From the NCBI RefSeq assembly GCF_000801315.1, contig NZ_CP010054.1, forward strand, positions 2,790,001 to 2,854,000: DNA of 64,000 bases, given 5' to 3'. Made by a program: the position numbers and the translations under genes. Position 1 is the stretch's first letter; every line of letters starts with the position of its first letter. This document shows positions 10,101 through 17,719 of this stretch, one piece after another. The DNA is from Hymenobacter sp. DG25B. GTDB lineage: Bacteria > Bacteroidota > Bacteroidia > Cytophagales > Hymenobacteraceae. The notes beneath the pieces are model-generated. The model did no database searches and was not told the origin of the DNA. It was given only the letters and a program-made list of their open reading frames with translations.

Positions 10101-10387
10101 GAAGCATTGCCACCCACATAGATTGGCACTTCTTTGCCGCGCCGGATCAGCTGAAAATCCTGCGGATTGACGCCCGTAATTCCGGCTTTGGTCAGGTACT
10201 GATAGTCCAGATGGTAGATACCATCGCGCACCACTTTTATCTTATAGTAGGGCTGGCCGGCTACAATCCACTCATTGCCATAAGGCCCCGACTGGGCAGC
10301 AAGCGGTAAGCCAGACAATAACAAAACCAGCAGGGCGCACCACTGCAAGCCGTTACGCCATTTAGTTAATATGTATCGGTGATTCAT
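7085..10387 (-). CDS. PorU/PorU2-type C25 cysteine peptidase of T9SS, N-terminal part (frameshifted)
   Basis: PorU-type proteins are gingipain-like sortases at the cell surface that remove the C-terminal domain of T9SS cargo and attach the cargo to lipopolysaccharide. Seen: a signal peptide in the first 31 residues ending LPLAAQ, an N-terminal beta domain, and a C25 peptidase domain with catalytic His in YFGHG near residue 653 and catalytic Cys in INGCAAG near residue 688. The frame stays good to EFKKTL-like sequence near residue 1060, then runs through a G8 tract into 25 or so nonsense residues. The full protein would be about 1690 residues, nearer the long PorU2 variant than classic PorU (roughly 1100-1300). 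Directly upstream is a porV-like gene, the usual partner. Whether PorU or PorU2 is meant is uncertain. Confidence 0.8.
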   Translation of the reverse strand: MNHRYILTKWRNGLQWCALLVLLLSGLPLAAQSGPYGNEWIVAGQPYYKIKVVRDGIYHLDYQYLTKAGITGVNPQDFQLIRRGKEVPIYVGGNASSLDQTTYLEFYGQRNDGQLDRDMYKNAKDQPHQLYSLFSDTAAYFLTWKTGTAGKRMAESNQVGSNPHAYWWQSRWRIPTNSYLSGDNGLLAFAPWGEAGEAYLSGEINKEDPGIGFDLDSIFNFVRTGPAPKLTFALVGGTNVAHTADVRFFPQGSTTPSLLTSIKFKGFETSTQTLGVRASDIGTNGKFKSTYSVHNLTTDPSDRYRWGFFRLRYPQLPRLTNSRSITFENDSTLAGPAYYVLDSIPATTRGYDITNPYAIERIEGEALGSNKRGFVFPAAAGQTRALLIADAAKAFVPSPARKVEFRVIDPTKVGFLIISHPFLMQPSGDVSNPVRAYAEYRASAVGGKYDTLVITSQQLFDQYHYGETSPLAIRHFAKWLIAGAPNTSRYMFLLGRGMISGEKGPGGTFYRQNAANLPEKDLVPTTTRAASDNFFSADWETGSYLANIPTGRLAARSSTDVLNYLNKIKEHEALGNEAWRKNALHMAGGEDKAQQAQFQAYMHKYKKRLEAPLFGGKVVRTITRTLEGDYQRYPVYVNIAPELNAGLSLITYFGHGAPTVFDLNLGNPNDPVNNYNNKGKYPVFIINGCAAGQAFSASPTSVGEIWTLAPERGAIGFLADSDFGYEHQLDFYCDNLYKALFNDPAWYGKPIPVVFREVARQVLEQFPGDPHAISLAMNTIWQGDPTLSLYAPDKPDYATDDTRLEVAPVAGQTKVQATSPAFLLKIGASNLGKLTRDSLHISITREYPSANGRANDVITRVFPPLSRDSVLTVEIANTGNVFGQSRFTVQLDYAGKVDELNESNNQASLTYNFLQGGVTILSPVEFAIVPSNSVHLVAQNNDPLAAPRAFEFELDTVPTFNSPAVQRTSVTASVAPDWRPTLSGAAKDSVVYYWRLRFKDPQADEIQEWAASSFRVIENSPQGWSQSHYGQFARNEAQGLRVTTPASEWKFEEIKKTLALRAGGGGALPVMELRLTPCLEFRWRMSLPIMLTVVQARQIF
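7191..7198. other. Frameshift site: run of eight C (G on the coding strand)
   Basis: On the coding strand the sequence is GGCGGGGGGGGAGCC. Reading frames on the two sides differ by one base, and nine Gs would join them. Possible causes are a sequencing or assembly homopolymer error, a true inactivating deletion, phase variation, or polymerase/ribosome slippage. Confidence 0.85.
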
Positions 10388-10442
10388 ATAGCAAGAGATG
10401 AAATGCTCGGCAAAAGGTGTTAATGCGAATCAGGCAGCGGGT

Positions 10443-11549
10443 TTATTGAAATCCGTAGCCCAGCGAAACAATGATGGAGTTGGTCTGGGAGCGTTGCCCT
10501 ACCTTTTCTACTGCCAGGCGCGACAAAGCAACATCCAGGCGCAGGCCGCTGGTGGTAAAGCCAACCCCCAGGCTGGGCTGGGCGCGCCACTCTTCCTTGC
10601 CCGTGCCCACCGCTTTTACCTTTTGGAAATTGCTGACCCCACCGCGCAAAAAGGCCACATTGTGGTAACCCACTTCCAGGCCCACATGGGGGTCGATGCT
10701 GACAAAGCTGGTAGAAACCGGGGTGTTGCGCTTACCATCGGTAGTTAGCTCCAGATCCGTGGCAAGCAGGGCCGTGAATTGGCCCGGTAGTTTGATAGTG
10801 CGCGCAGCACCCAGCACAAAGCGGGGCAGCGTAACCTCAGCACTGCTTTTGGGGATGGCTAGGGTATCCTGGGTGCTGCTCTGAAACTTCTCGCTGTTAA
10901 TAGACCAGGCCGTTACGGTGGTGGTAATATCCCGGGCCATGAGGCCAAACTGCCAGTCGCCGCGCCGTAGCTGCGCACCGGCGTCTACGCCAAAGCCCCA
11001 GGCCGTGGCAAAGCTGCCCACATTGCGGTAAATGATTTTACCATTGGCGCCAATCTGCAGGCCCTCTACCATGTCCAGCTTGCGGGCATAGGAGAGCAGC
11101 AGGGCATAATCGGCCACGGAGAAGTAATTAATCCGGTTGTAGTCTATCTGGCCGTACTCATTTACCAGCGCGCGGGTGTCCGCAATATCATCTACCCCCA
11201 GCCGAATGATGCTGGCACCAATGGCGCTGCGCTCATCCAGCGGCATAGAGAAGGCGGCATAGTCGTTTTTTACAATGCCGGAGAAAAGCTCCGAGTGCAT
11301 CAGCACGGCATCGTACTTAGTCTTCTGAGTCAGCAGGCCGGCCGGGTTCCAATAGCCGGCCGTAGCATCCTGAGCCAGGCTTACCTGTGTATTGCCCATG
11401 GAAAGGGCCCGCCCCCCTACCCCAATGTTCAAAAACTCATTGGCATACTTGGGCGTGCGGTCTTCGCTCTGCGCCAAAGCCGTTGATAATGAGGCCCATC
11501 CAAGGCCACTAAAAATCAGAAACCGGGCAAGACTGGAAAAGTGCGGCAT
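10443..11549 (-). CDS. PorV/PorQ-family outer-membrane beta-barrel protein (T9SS)
   Basis: A 368-residue outer-membrane protein. I chose the ATG at 11549 because it yields a standard signal peptide (about 27 residues, ending STALAQ); the frame extends 13 residues further upstream. The mature start contains the family signature GVGGRALSMGNTQVSLAQDATAGYWNPAGLL, which I cite only in pieces: a glycine-rich RALSMG stretch followed by AGYWNPAGL, as in PorV/PorQ and FadL-like barrels. Alternating hydrophobic strands continue to a terminal GYGFQ ending in an aromatic-Gln pattern. PorV shuttles T9SS cargo from the translocon to the PorU attachment complex. It is transcribed ahead of the PorU-type gene with a 55-base gap, so the two probably form one unit. 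Confidence 0.82.
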   Translation of the reverse strand: MPHFSSLARFLIFSGLGWASLSTALAQSEDRTPKYANEFLNIGVGGRALSMGNTQVSLAQDATAGYWNPAGLLTQKTKYDAVLMHSELFSGIVKNDYAAFSMPLDERSAIGASIIRLGVDDIADTRALVNEYGQIDYNRINYFSVADYALLLSYARKLDMVEGLQIGANGKIIYRNVGSFATAWGFGVDAGAQLRRGDWQFGLMARDITTTVTAWSINSEKFQSSTQDTLAIPKSSAEVTLPRFVLGAARTIKLPGQFTALLATDLELTTDGKRNTPVSTSFVSIDPHVGLEVGYHNVAFLRGGVSNFQKVKAVGTGKEEWRAQPSLGVGFTTSGLRLDVALSRLAVEKVGQRSQTNSIIVSLGYGFQ

Positions 11550-11883
11550 AGAGGATGGAAAGGCAGAGAGGTAGAATTCGTTGCACAACGCAAATATCCG
11601 GCGAATAGTGCGAGTAAACTATCAGAAATAAAACGGGCTAAAAAGTGCCTGATGCCTGAGGTTTCAGGGTCACAAGCAAAGACTGTGAAAAGCCAGAAAT
11701 GCCGATAAAAACACAAGAAAATAAGATTTGTGCATGGTACTAATATAGGAGAAACTGGACTTATTCCAACAAAAATTATCGAAAAACATTATTTCTGAAA
11801 AATATTTCAACAGGTACCTTGCGTTGCATAGTACCTTTTACTATCTTTGACTCATTCTTCATCCACTACCACGCGTCAGCCCT
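11550..11883. promoter_or_regulatory. Divergent control region between porV-like gene and padR
   Basis: A 334-base AT-rich gap. On the plus strand TTG at 11819-11821, a 20-base spacer and TATCTTTG at 11842-11849 match the Bacteroidota promoter form, predicting a transcript start near 11854, about 30 bases before the padR ATG. Between the two boxes lies the inverted repeat AGGTAC (11812-11817) / GTACCT (11831-11836), a good candidate operator for the PadR protein. No clear box was found for the porV-like gene. Confidence 0.65.
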
Positions 11884-12231
11884 ATGAAAGTAGAGAACAC
11901 CCAAGTGCAGATGCGGAAGGGAATTCTGGAGTTCTGCATCCTGGAAATCATTGCCCGGGGCGAGGTTTACGCTTCCGACATGCTCGAAGAGCTGACGGCG
12001 GCCCGCATGATTGTGGTAGAGGGCACCCTCTACCCACTGCTCACTCGCCTGAAAAATGCCGGTTTGCTGGACTATACCTGGAAAGAATCCACTTCCGGTC
12101 CGCCTCGCAAGTATTACACGCTCACGCCTACCGGGCAGGACTTCCTGCACCAACTGCGCCTGACGTGGGAGGAAATCGAGGAGTCTATCCAGATTATCCG
12201 CACGCATCCCTCCACCTCCGCCGCCGGGTAA
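11884..12231 (+). CDS. PadR-family transcriptional regulator
   Basis: A 115-residue protein with the PadR winged helix: MRKGILEFCILEIIARGEVYASDML forms the first two helices (cited here as MRKGILEF and CILEIIA), and VVEGTLYPLLTRLKNAGLL is the recognition helix region with the family motif GTLYPLLxRL. The wing carries PPRKYYTLTPTG, another hallmark. A short C-terminal helix (WEEIEESIQII) would form the dimer. It is the short, stand-alone PadR type. It precedes the PspC/DUF2807 gene by 43 bases in the same direction, a pairing common in Bacteroidota, so it probably controls that gene and itself, releasing repression upon some membrane or ligand signal. The signal is unknown. Confidence 0.9.
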   Translation: MKVENTQVQMRKGILEFCILEIIARGEVYASDMLEELTAARMIVVEGTLYPLLTRLKNAGLLDYTWKESTSGPPRKYYTLTPTGQDFLHQLRLTWEEIEESIQIIRTHPSTSAAG

Positions 12232-12274
12232 CGGCCGGCAGTTTCTGACCAGTATTTCTGAACCGCAGCACCAG

Positions 12275-14848
12275 ATGAAAAAGAACATCAGTATTAACCT
12301 GCAGGGCCTGATCTTCCACATAGAGGAAGATGGCTACGAAGTACTTGGCCGCTATCTGGCCGAAGTACGAGCGCACTTCTCGGGCTACCCCGGGCACGAT
12401 GAAATTGTGTCCGACATTGAGGGGCGCATTGCCGAGCTCTTCGCCGCCCGCCTTTCCTCCACCAAGCAGGTAATTACGCTGGGGGATGTAGAAGAAATGA
12501 CCGCCAAAATGGGCCGCGTCAGTGAGTTCCAATCGGCTGAGGAGCTGGATGAGGATGAGCTGCAGGATGCCGTAGCCAATGGCCGCATGCCCGAAGCCAG
12601 CGCCGCTGCTTCGGCCACTGCCGAGGAGCCCCGCCGCTTATACCGCGACATGGCCAACCGCAAAATTGCCGGGGTAGCCGCTGGTATTGCCCGCTACTTT
12701 GTCATCAATCCGTTGTGGGTACGCCTGGGCTTTCTGGCTCTGCTTTTTCTGCCCAATATTCTGTTCCACCGCTTCTGGGATGGGGACGGCAACCTGGACC
12801 TGCCGGGCATTAGCATTCTGGCCTACATCATTCTCTGGATTGCGCTGCCCAAGCGGTACGATATTACCCCCACCGACGAGGATCCTACCTTCAAAAAGCT
12901 GTATCGGGACACCGATAATGGCAAAATAGGCGGGGTTTCGGCTGGTCTGGCCGCTTACTTCAAGTATGATGTAGTAGTGTTCCGCCTGCTGTTTGTGCTG
13001 GGCATCTTCATCGGGTTCGGTATTCCGCTCTATATCATTCTCTGGATTCTTCTGCCGGAGGCCAAAACGGCCTCCGACAGACTCCGGATGCGGGGCGACG
13101 CCGTGACGCTTTCCGGCATCGACAGCAACCTGCGCAACCAAGCCTTTGAGGCGGGCGCTACCCCGGGCACTAACCGCCCGGTAGGCACCTTTCTGGAAGA
13201 GCTCTTCCGTAACCTGCGCCCCTTACTAAGCCTGGTTGGCTCCATTATCCGGGTGTTTGTTGCCATTATGCTGATCATCTTTGGCCTTAGTCTGCTGATT
13301 GGCACACTCACCGGATTAGGTGCAGCCCTCGGCATTCTTACATCTGATAATATTCATCTGGATGGCGTGCCCGTGTATACCCTTGTGGGTGATCTGCCCG
13401 GTTGGTTTTTACTGAGTGCTTTCCTGGCCGCCTTTATTCCGGCACTGGCCATGCTGCTCACAGGAGTAGGTTTGCTGTTGCGCCGTACGATTCTGCGCCG
13501 CTCAGCTGCCCTCACCCTGCTGGGTCTCTGGATGCTGGGTGTGGTAGGCTCCATTATGGGCGGTATCAAAATCAGCAGCAATTACCAGGAGGATGGCGAG
13601 CATACCCAGGAAGTGAAGTTTCCAGCCCTCACCAAAAACCCGGTGAAGCTGGATCTGCACTACCTCAGTCAGGGGCAGTTTGCGGGCTCTGAGCTGGTAG
13701 CCGCCGACAGCGGGCAGGCCATTAGCGTGCTGCAGGAAGTAACCGCCAAAGGTCCTACCGAAGCCGAGGCCAACCGCATGGCCACCAGCAGCGTGACCTA
13801 CCGCATGCGCGCCGCCAACGATTCTACCCTCATTTTCGATAACCATTTCCGGTACGCCCCCGGTGCCCGCATGCGCGACCAGCATCTGATGCTCACGATC
13901 CGCCTGCCCCGGGGCCGCCAGTACCGCATGACGCGCGAATTCGCCGACTGGTTAGGCAGCGAGTTCTTCGTGAACTCCACCATCCCTTCCGACATCGAGC
14001 GTTATACTTTCCGCATGAACGGCAACCTGCTGGAGTGCATTAACTGCCCCGCCAGCGCCCTGGAAAATTTTGATGCCGATGAGGATAACAACGATGAGGA
14101 TGATTTCAATGTAAGCGTAAACTCCGACGACGAAGACGGTAGCGTGAACTTTGAGCTGGGCAACCTGAACTTCCCCACCAACCTCGACGCCTACGAAGGT
14201 GGCCGCCGCACTTTCAGCAATAAGGATTTCAGCCAGATAGAAGTAAGTGGTGCTTACCGCGTGTATGTGCGCCGCGGCGACACCTATCAGATTGAAGCCG
14301 CCGGCAATGAGCGCGACCTGCGCAACCTGCGGGTAGAAACCACCGGCGACCGGGTCGCCATCTTCTCCCGCCGCGGCGGCCTCTTTGGGCTTTCCAATAT
14401 GAAGGACCCAATTCTGATTCGTATCCAGCTGCCCACGTTGCGCCATATTGAGTTAAGCGGCGCCAGCCTGGGTGATATTGCCGGTTTCTCCGGCGAGCCC
14501 CTGCAAGTGGAGCAAAGCGGCGCCAGCGCGGCCAAGCTGAACGTGAATGTGCCCCGCCTGGAACTAGAGCTGAGCGGCGCCTGCAAAACCGCCGTGCGCG
14601 GCGAGGCCCGGGAGCTGAAAGTGGAAGAATCCGGCCTGTGCAACGTAGAGGCCCTGAATCTACGGACCAACCGCGCTAAACTGGACCTATCCGGTGCCAG
14701 CAAGGCCCGGGTGCGCGTGGCAGAACGCCTTCAGGCTGAGGTTACTGGCTCCAGCTACGTATATTATGCTGGCAACCCAAGCAGCGTAGAGAAGGATGAA
14801 TCCGGCGACTCTCACGTACGCCCTTTCAATAAGTCGCGAGCGGAATAA
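12275..14848 (+). CDS. Two-PspC-domain membrane protein with C-terminal DUF2807 (GIN) domain
   Basis: An 857-residue envelope protein. Domains in order: an N-terminal cytoplasmic region to about residue 115 ending in an acidic stretch; PspC domain 1 (from RRLYRDMANRKIAGV, about 119-185); PspC domain 2 (from KKLYRDTDNGKIGGV, about 207-266); further hydrophobic segments near 310-350, 372-400 and 408-430; a beta-rich extracytoplasmic region; a very acidic linker (about 599-625, NFDADEDNNDEDDF and similar); and a right-handed DUF2807/GIN repeat region (about 644-845) with recurring SGAS and SGA turns. PspC proteins sense inner-membrane stress in proteobacteria; the GIN domain is of unknown role, possibly binding an envelope ligand. 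Regulation by the upstream PadR gene is likely. The fusion suggests a sensor spanning membrane and periplasm. Confidence 0.85.
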   Translation: MKKNISINLQGLIFHIEEDGYEVLGRYLAEVRAHFSGYPGHDEIVSDIEGRIAELFAARLSSTKQVITLGDVEEMTAKMGRVSEFQSAEELDEDELQDAVANGRMPEASAAASATAEEPRRLYRDMANRKIAGVAAGIARYFVINPLWVRLGFLALLFLPNILFHRFWDGDGNLDLPGISILAYIILWIALPKRYDITPTDEDPTFKKLYRDTDNGKIGGVSAGLAAYFKYDVVVFRLLFVLGIFIGFGIPLYIILWILLPEAKTASDRLRMRGDAVTLSGIDSNLRNQAFEAGATPGTNRPVGTFLEELFRNLRPLLSLVGSIIRVFVAIMLIIFGLSLLIGTLTGLGAALGILTSDNIHLDGVPVYTLVGDLPGWFLLSAFLAAFIPALAMLLTGVGLLLRRTILRRSAALTLLGLWMLGVVGSIMGGIKISSNYQEDGEHTQEVKFPALTKNPVKLDLHYLSQGQFAGSELVAADSGQAISVLQEVTAKGPTEAEANRMATSSVTYRMRAANDSTLIFDNHFRYAPGARMRDQHLMLTIRLPRGRQYRMTREFADWLGSEFFVNSTIPSDIERYTFRMNGNLLECINCPASALENFDADEDNNDEDDFNVSVNSDDEDGSVNFELGNLNFPTNLDAYEGGRRTFSNKDFSQIEVSGAYRVYVRRGDTYQIEAAGNERDLRNLRVETTGDRVAIFSRRGGLFGLSNMKDPILIRIQLPTLRHIELSGASLGDIAGFSGEPLQVEQSGASAAKLNVNVPRLELELSGACKTAVRGEARELKVEESGLCNVEALNLRTNRAKLDLSGASKARVRVAERLQAEVTGSSYVYYAGNPSSVEKDESGDSHVRPFNKSRAE

Positions 14849-14943
14849 CTTATTGAAACCTTAACACACGTTTTCTCGAAGTACTTAAAAATGGCCGCAC
14901 CTTTGCGGCACTTTTATACGATTTTACTACTGTCCAAAAATAT

Positions 14944-14987
14944 AAAAGACCGGTCGGGCAACCCTCGGGCCCCGACCGGCCTCTTTT
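14944..14987. terminator. Bidirectional terminator between PspC/GIN gene and cca
   Basis: CCGGTCGGG (14950-14958) pairs with CCCGACCGG (14971-14979), with an upstream A4 run and a downstream T4 run. The two flanking genes converge on it. Confidence 0.8.
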
Positions 14988-15011
14988 GGCAGGATGAGAT
15001 TGAGAAAGGGT

Positions 15012-16442
15012 CTATTTGGTGAGTGAATGATGACCCTGAGGAAGCCCCTTCGCCTTACCGAGCTGCAACAGGAAGGCGAAGGCTTCCTCAAACTCATTCC
15101 GGATCTGGCCCTCCAGAATAGCTTCCAGTACGGCCTCCTTTAATTCGCCCACGGCGCGGGAAGGCTTCAGATTAAAGGTCTGCATAATGATTTCGCCCGT
15201 GATAACCGGCTTGAAATTGCGCAGATGGTCCTTCTCCTCCACTTCCTTCAGCTTCTCCTCCACCCGCTCAAAGTTGCGCAGATAACGCGCCACGCGCTGG
15301 TGGTCTTTGCTGGTTATATCGGCCTTGCACAGCTGCATCAGGCGGTCAATATCGTCGCCGGTTTCAAACAGCAGGCGGCGCACAGCTGAGTCCGTTACAG
15401 TTTCCTTGACCAGGGCAATAGGCCGCAGATGCAGGCGCACTAGCTTTTGCACCTGGCGCATTTCCTCGCCTAACGGCAGCTTAAGTTCCGTGAAGATATG
15501 CGGCACCCAGCGGGCGCCTTTGTCTTCGTGACCATGGAACGTCCAGCCTACTTTGGGATCGTAGCGCTTGGTGGCAGGCTTGGCAATATCGTGCAGAATG
15601 GCAGCCCAGCGCAGCCACAGGTCGCTGCCGGTGGCCACCACGTTGTCCAGCACCTGCAGGGTGTGGTAAAAATTATCCTTGTGCGCGTGCTGGCCTACTT
15701 TTTCCACCCCGTGCAGCTGCGCCATGCGGGGGAATATCAGCGGCAGCAGCCCGCTATGAAACAGCAGCTTAAACCCATAGCTGGGCTTGGGCGTCATGAT
15801 AATCTTGTTGAGCTCGTCCGTAATCCGCTCCTGCGACACAATGCGGATGCGCTCCTTGTTGCGCGCAATGGCATCAAAGGTTTCGGGCTCTATATCGAAA
15901 TCGAGCTGAGTAGCAAAGCGCACCGCGCGCATCATGCGCAGCGGGTCATCGGAAAAGGTAATATCCGGGTCGAGGGGCGTGCGGATGATTTTCCGCTTCA
16001 GGTCGCCCATCCCGTCGTAGCGGTCTATCAGAGTGCCAAAGTCCTGGGGGTTCAGGCTCAGACCCAGGGCATTGATGGTGAAGTCGCGGCGGGCTAGGTC
16101 CTCTTCCAGCGTGCCCGCTTCCACTTCTGGCTTCCTAGATTCTGAACGGTAGCTTTCGCGGCGCGCCCCCACAAACTCAATTTCCACCTCCGGCGTGGGC
16201 AGCATGGCCGTGCCGAAGTTGCGAAACACCGTTACGCGGGGCTGCGAAGGCAGGCGGCGGCCTACTTCCTGCGCCAGCCGGATACCGTCACCCACGCACA
16301 CTACATCTACGTCCTTGCTGGGACGCTCCAGCGCAAGGTCGCGCACAAAGCCCCCGATGACGTAGGCCGGGTAGCCTAACTCGCCGGCGGCTTCGGCTAT
16401 AGTCTGGAATAAAGGAAGATCAGGAAGCTGGGGAGTTTTCAT
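15012..16442 (-). CDS. cca: CCA-adding tRNA nucleotidyltransferase with HD domain
   Basis: A 476-residue class II tRNA nucleotidyltransferase that builds or repairs the 3' CCA end of tRNA. Seen: YVIGGFVRDLALERPSKDVD, with the GG(x)VRD nucleotide motif and the DVD metal-binding pair; RRDFTINALGL (template motif); DPLRMMRAVRFA; and a C-terminal HD phosphohydrolase domain with HAHKDNFYHTL, ILHDIAKP and HGHEDKGA. The HD domain accounts for the length beyond the minimal enzyme and is common in this phylum. On the coding strand TACCTTTG (complement of 16471-16478) fits the Bacteroidota -7 box, about 28 bases before the ATG. Confidence 0.93.
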   Translation of the reverse strand: MKTPQLPDLPLFQTIAEAAGELGYPAYVIGGFVRDLALERPSKDVDVVCVGDGIRLAQEVGRRLPSQPRVTVFRNFGTAMLPTPEVEIEFVGARRESYRSESRKPEVEAGTLEEDLARRDFTINALGLSLNPQDFGTLIDRYDGMGDLKRKIIRTPLDPDITFSDDPLRMMRAVRFATQLDFDIEPETFDAIARNKERIRIVSQERITDELNKIIMTPKPSYGFKLLFHSGLLPLIFPRMAQLHGVEKVGQHAHKDNFYHTLQVLDNVVATGSDLWLRWAAILHDIAKPATKRYDPKVGWTFHGHEDKGARWVPHIFTELKLPLGEEMRQVQKLVRLHLRPIALVKETVTDSAVRRLLFETGDDIDRLMQLCKADITSKDHQRVARYLRNFERVEEKLKEVEEKDHLRNFKPVITGEIIMQTFNLKPSRAVGELKEAVLEAILEGQIRNEFEEAFAFLLQLGKAKGLPQGHHSLTK

Positions 16443-16470
16443 GGGGCAGCAGCGGAACGCGGAGAAGCTA

Positions 16471-16478
16471 CAAAGGTA
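16471..16478 (-). promoter_or_regulatory. Bacteroidota -7 box upstream of cca
   Basis: Reads TACCTTTG on the coding strand, matching TAnnTTTG, 28 bases upstream of the cca ATG. No convincing TTG box was found 19-20 bases further upstream. Confidence 0.5.
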
Positions 16479-16517
16479 ACAACTCCCGGCCGGGCCATTT
16501 GTGCTTTCTACAGCCGG

Positions 16518-17096
16518 TTAGTCGCGCAGTACTTCCAGCGAGCCATCGGCCTGCACACGCACCACCCGGGAAGGAGCGGCTGCGGTGGCATCGTCCTGCC
16601 GCCAGTTTACTACATAATCGACTCCTTTAATCAGCTCCTGCTCTATTTCGGCGAAGGTGGCCGGCGTAAGCTTGCCACTGATGTTAGCCGAGGTGGAAAC
16701 CACGCCGTGGCCCAGCCGGCGCACAATTTTATGGCTAAACTCGTCATCCTTCACGATGCGCAGCCCAATGGTGCCGTCGGGGCCTACCAGGTTTTTGGCT
16801 ATGGCCGGGCTGGCCGGCACCACGTAGGTGGTAGGTTTTTCCTGCTTCTCAAGAAGCTCGGAGAGGTTAGGCGGCACCACGGCCGCGTAGCGCGCAAACA
16901 TCTGCTCATCGGCTACCAGTACAATGCAGGGCTTATCCGCGTCGCGCTGCTTTAAAGCGTAGAGCTTATCTACGGCCGGGGGCACTTCGGCATCGCAGCC
17001 CAGGCCCCATACGGTATCGGTGGGGTACAGAATTACCTGTTGCAGCAGCAGGGCATCTACCGCAGATTCTACTTCCTGAATAAAAAACTTGCTCAT
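16518..17096 (-). CDS. L-threonylcarbamoyladenylate synthase (Sua5/YrdC family)
   Basis: A 192-residue enzyme that makes threonylcarbamoyl-AMP from threonine, bicarbonate and ATP, the first step of t6A37 tRNA modification. Seen: VILYPTDTVWGLGCDA near the N-terminus, the family's substrate loop; KPCIVLVAD; a central TTYVVPASP; IGLRIV; and VVSTSANISGK, the C-terminal nucleotide-site motif. I chose the ATG at 17096 as it begins directly before the core; eight more residues are open upstream. The stand-alone short form lacks the Sua5 C-terminal domain, so TsaC is the closer name. It lies between cca and mce on the same strand, so tRNA maturation genes are clustered. Confidence 0.92.
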   Translation of the reverse strand: MSKFFIQEVESAVDALLLQQVILYPTDTVWGLGCDAEVPPAVDKLYALKQRDADKPCIVLVADEQMFARYAAVVPPNLSELLEKQEKPTTYVVPASPAIAKNLVGPDGTIGLRIVKDDEFSHKIVRRLGHGVVSTSANISGKLTPATFAEIEQELIKGVDYVVNWRQDDATAAAPSRVVRVQADGSLEVLRD

Positions 17097-17163
17097 GGCA
17101 GGGAAATTAAGAGCGCACACCGAAGCGTACCAACACTATATATATGGACAGCGGAGCCAGAGG

Positions 17164-17586
17164 TTACGAGCGCGGCGCTTCACCCCTGATTTCCTGACAC
17201 AACTCTACCAATACGCCGGCGGCGCTTTTCGGGTGCACAAAACATACGAGCTTATTATCGGCCCCCCGCTTGGGTTCTTCGTTCAGGAGGGTGAAGCCCT
17301 CCGCGCGTAGCCGCACCATTTCGGCGTAAATATCCTGCACCTCAAAGGCTACGTGGTGAATGCCCTCCCCTTTCTTGCTGAGGTATTTGGTAATGGCGCT
17401 TTCCGGGGTAGTGCCGGCCAGCAGCTCAATTTTAGAGCCGCCCACCTGGAAGAAAACAGTGTCTACTCCTTCGCTGGCCACGTGCTCCTGCTTATAGGGG
17501 GGCGTGCCCAGCAGGCTAGTATATAAGGAAGTGGCAGCGGTCAGGTCCTGCACGGCCAGGCCCAGGTGTTCCAGGTTAGTGAACAT
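17164..17586 (-). CDS. mce: Methylmalonyl-CoA epimerase
   Basis: A 140-residue vicinal-oxygen-chelate enzyme that interconverts the (2R) and (2S) forms of methylmalonyl-CoA, linking propionate or odd-chain breakdown to succinyl-CoA. Seen: the two beta-alpha-beta modules, with metal ligands suggested by EHLGLAV (His 7), GIHHVAFEV (His near 78) and VLVELCQE (Glu near the end). Length matches the family. It is divergent from iscS. The mutase (mutA/mutB) is not in the window. The family also acts on ethylmalonyl-CoA, but methylmalonyl is the usual substrate in this phylum. Confidence 0.9.
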   Translation of the reverse strand: MFTNLEHLGLAVQDLTAATSLYTSLLGTPPYKQEHVASEGVDTVFFQVGGSKIELLAGTTPESAITKYLSKKGEGIHHVAFEVQDIYAEMVRLRAEGFTLLNEEPKRGADNKLVCFVHPKSAAGVLVELCQEIRGEAPRS

Positions 17587-17634
17587 ACTAGTAATTGTGT
17601 GGGAGAAGCGGGTACAGCTTGTTTGGAATATGTC

Positions 17635-17642
17635 TACTTTTG
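17635..17642 (+). promoter_or_regulatory. Candidate -7 box for the isc operon
   Basis: TACTTTTG fits TAnnTTTG and lies 78 bases before the iscS ATG. No TTG lies 19-20 bases upstream, so only the proximal box supports it. Confidence 0.4.
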
Positions 17643-17719
17643 TGCTGCAAAGTAAAACCTGTTTGCCGGTTTCCGTGTTCTACCGGCGAATCATTCTCCG
17701 CTGACAACCTATTTAGGCC

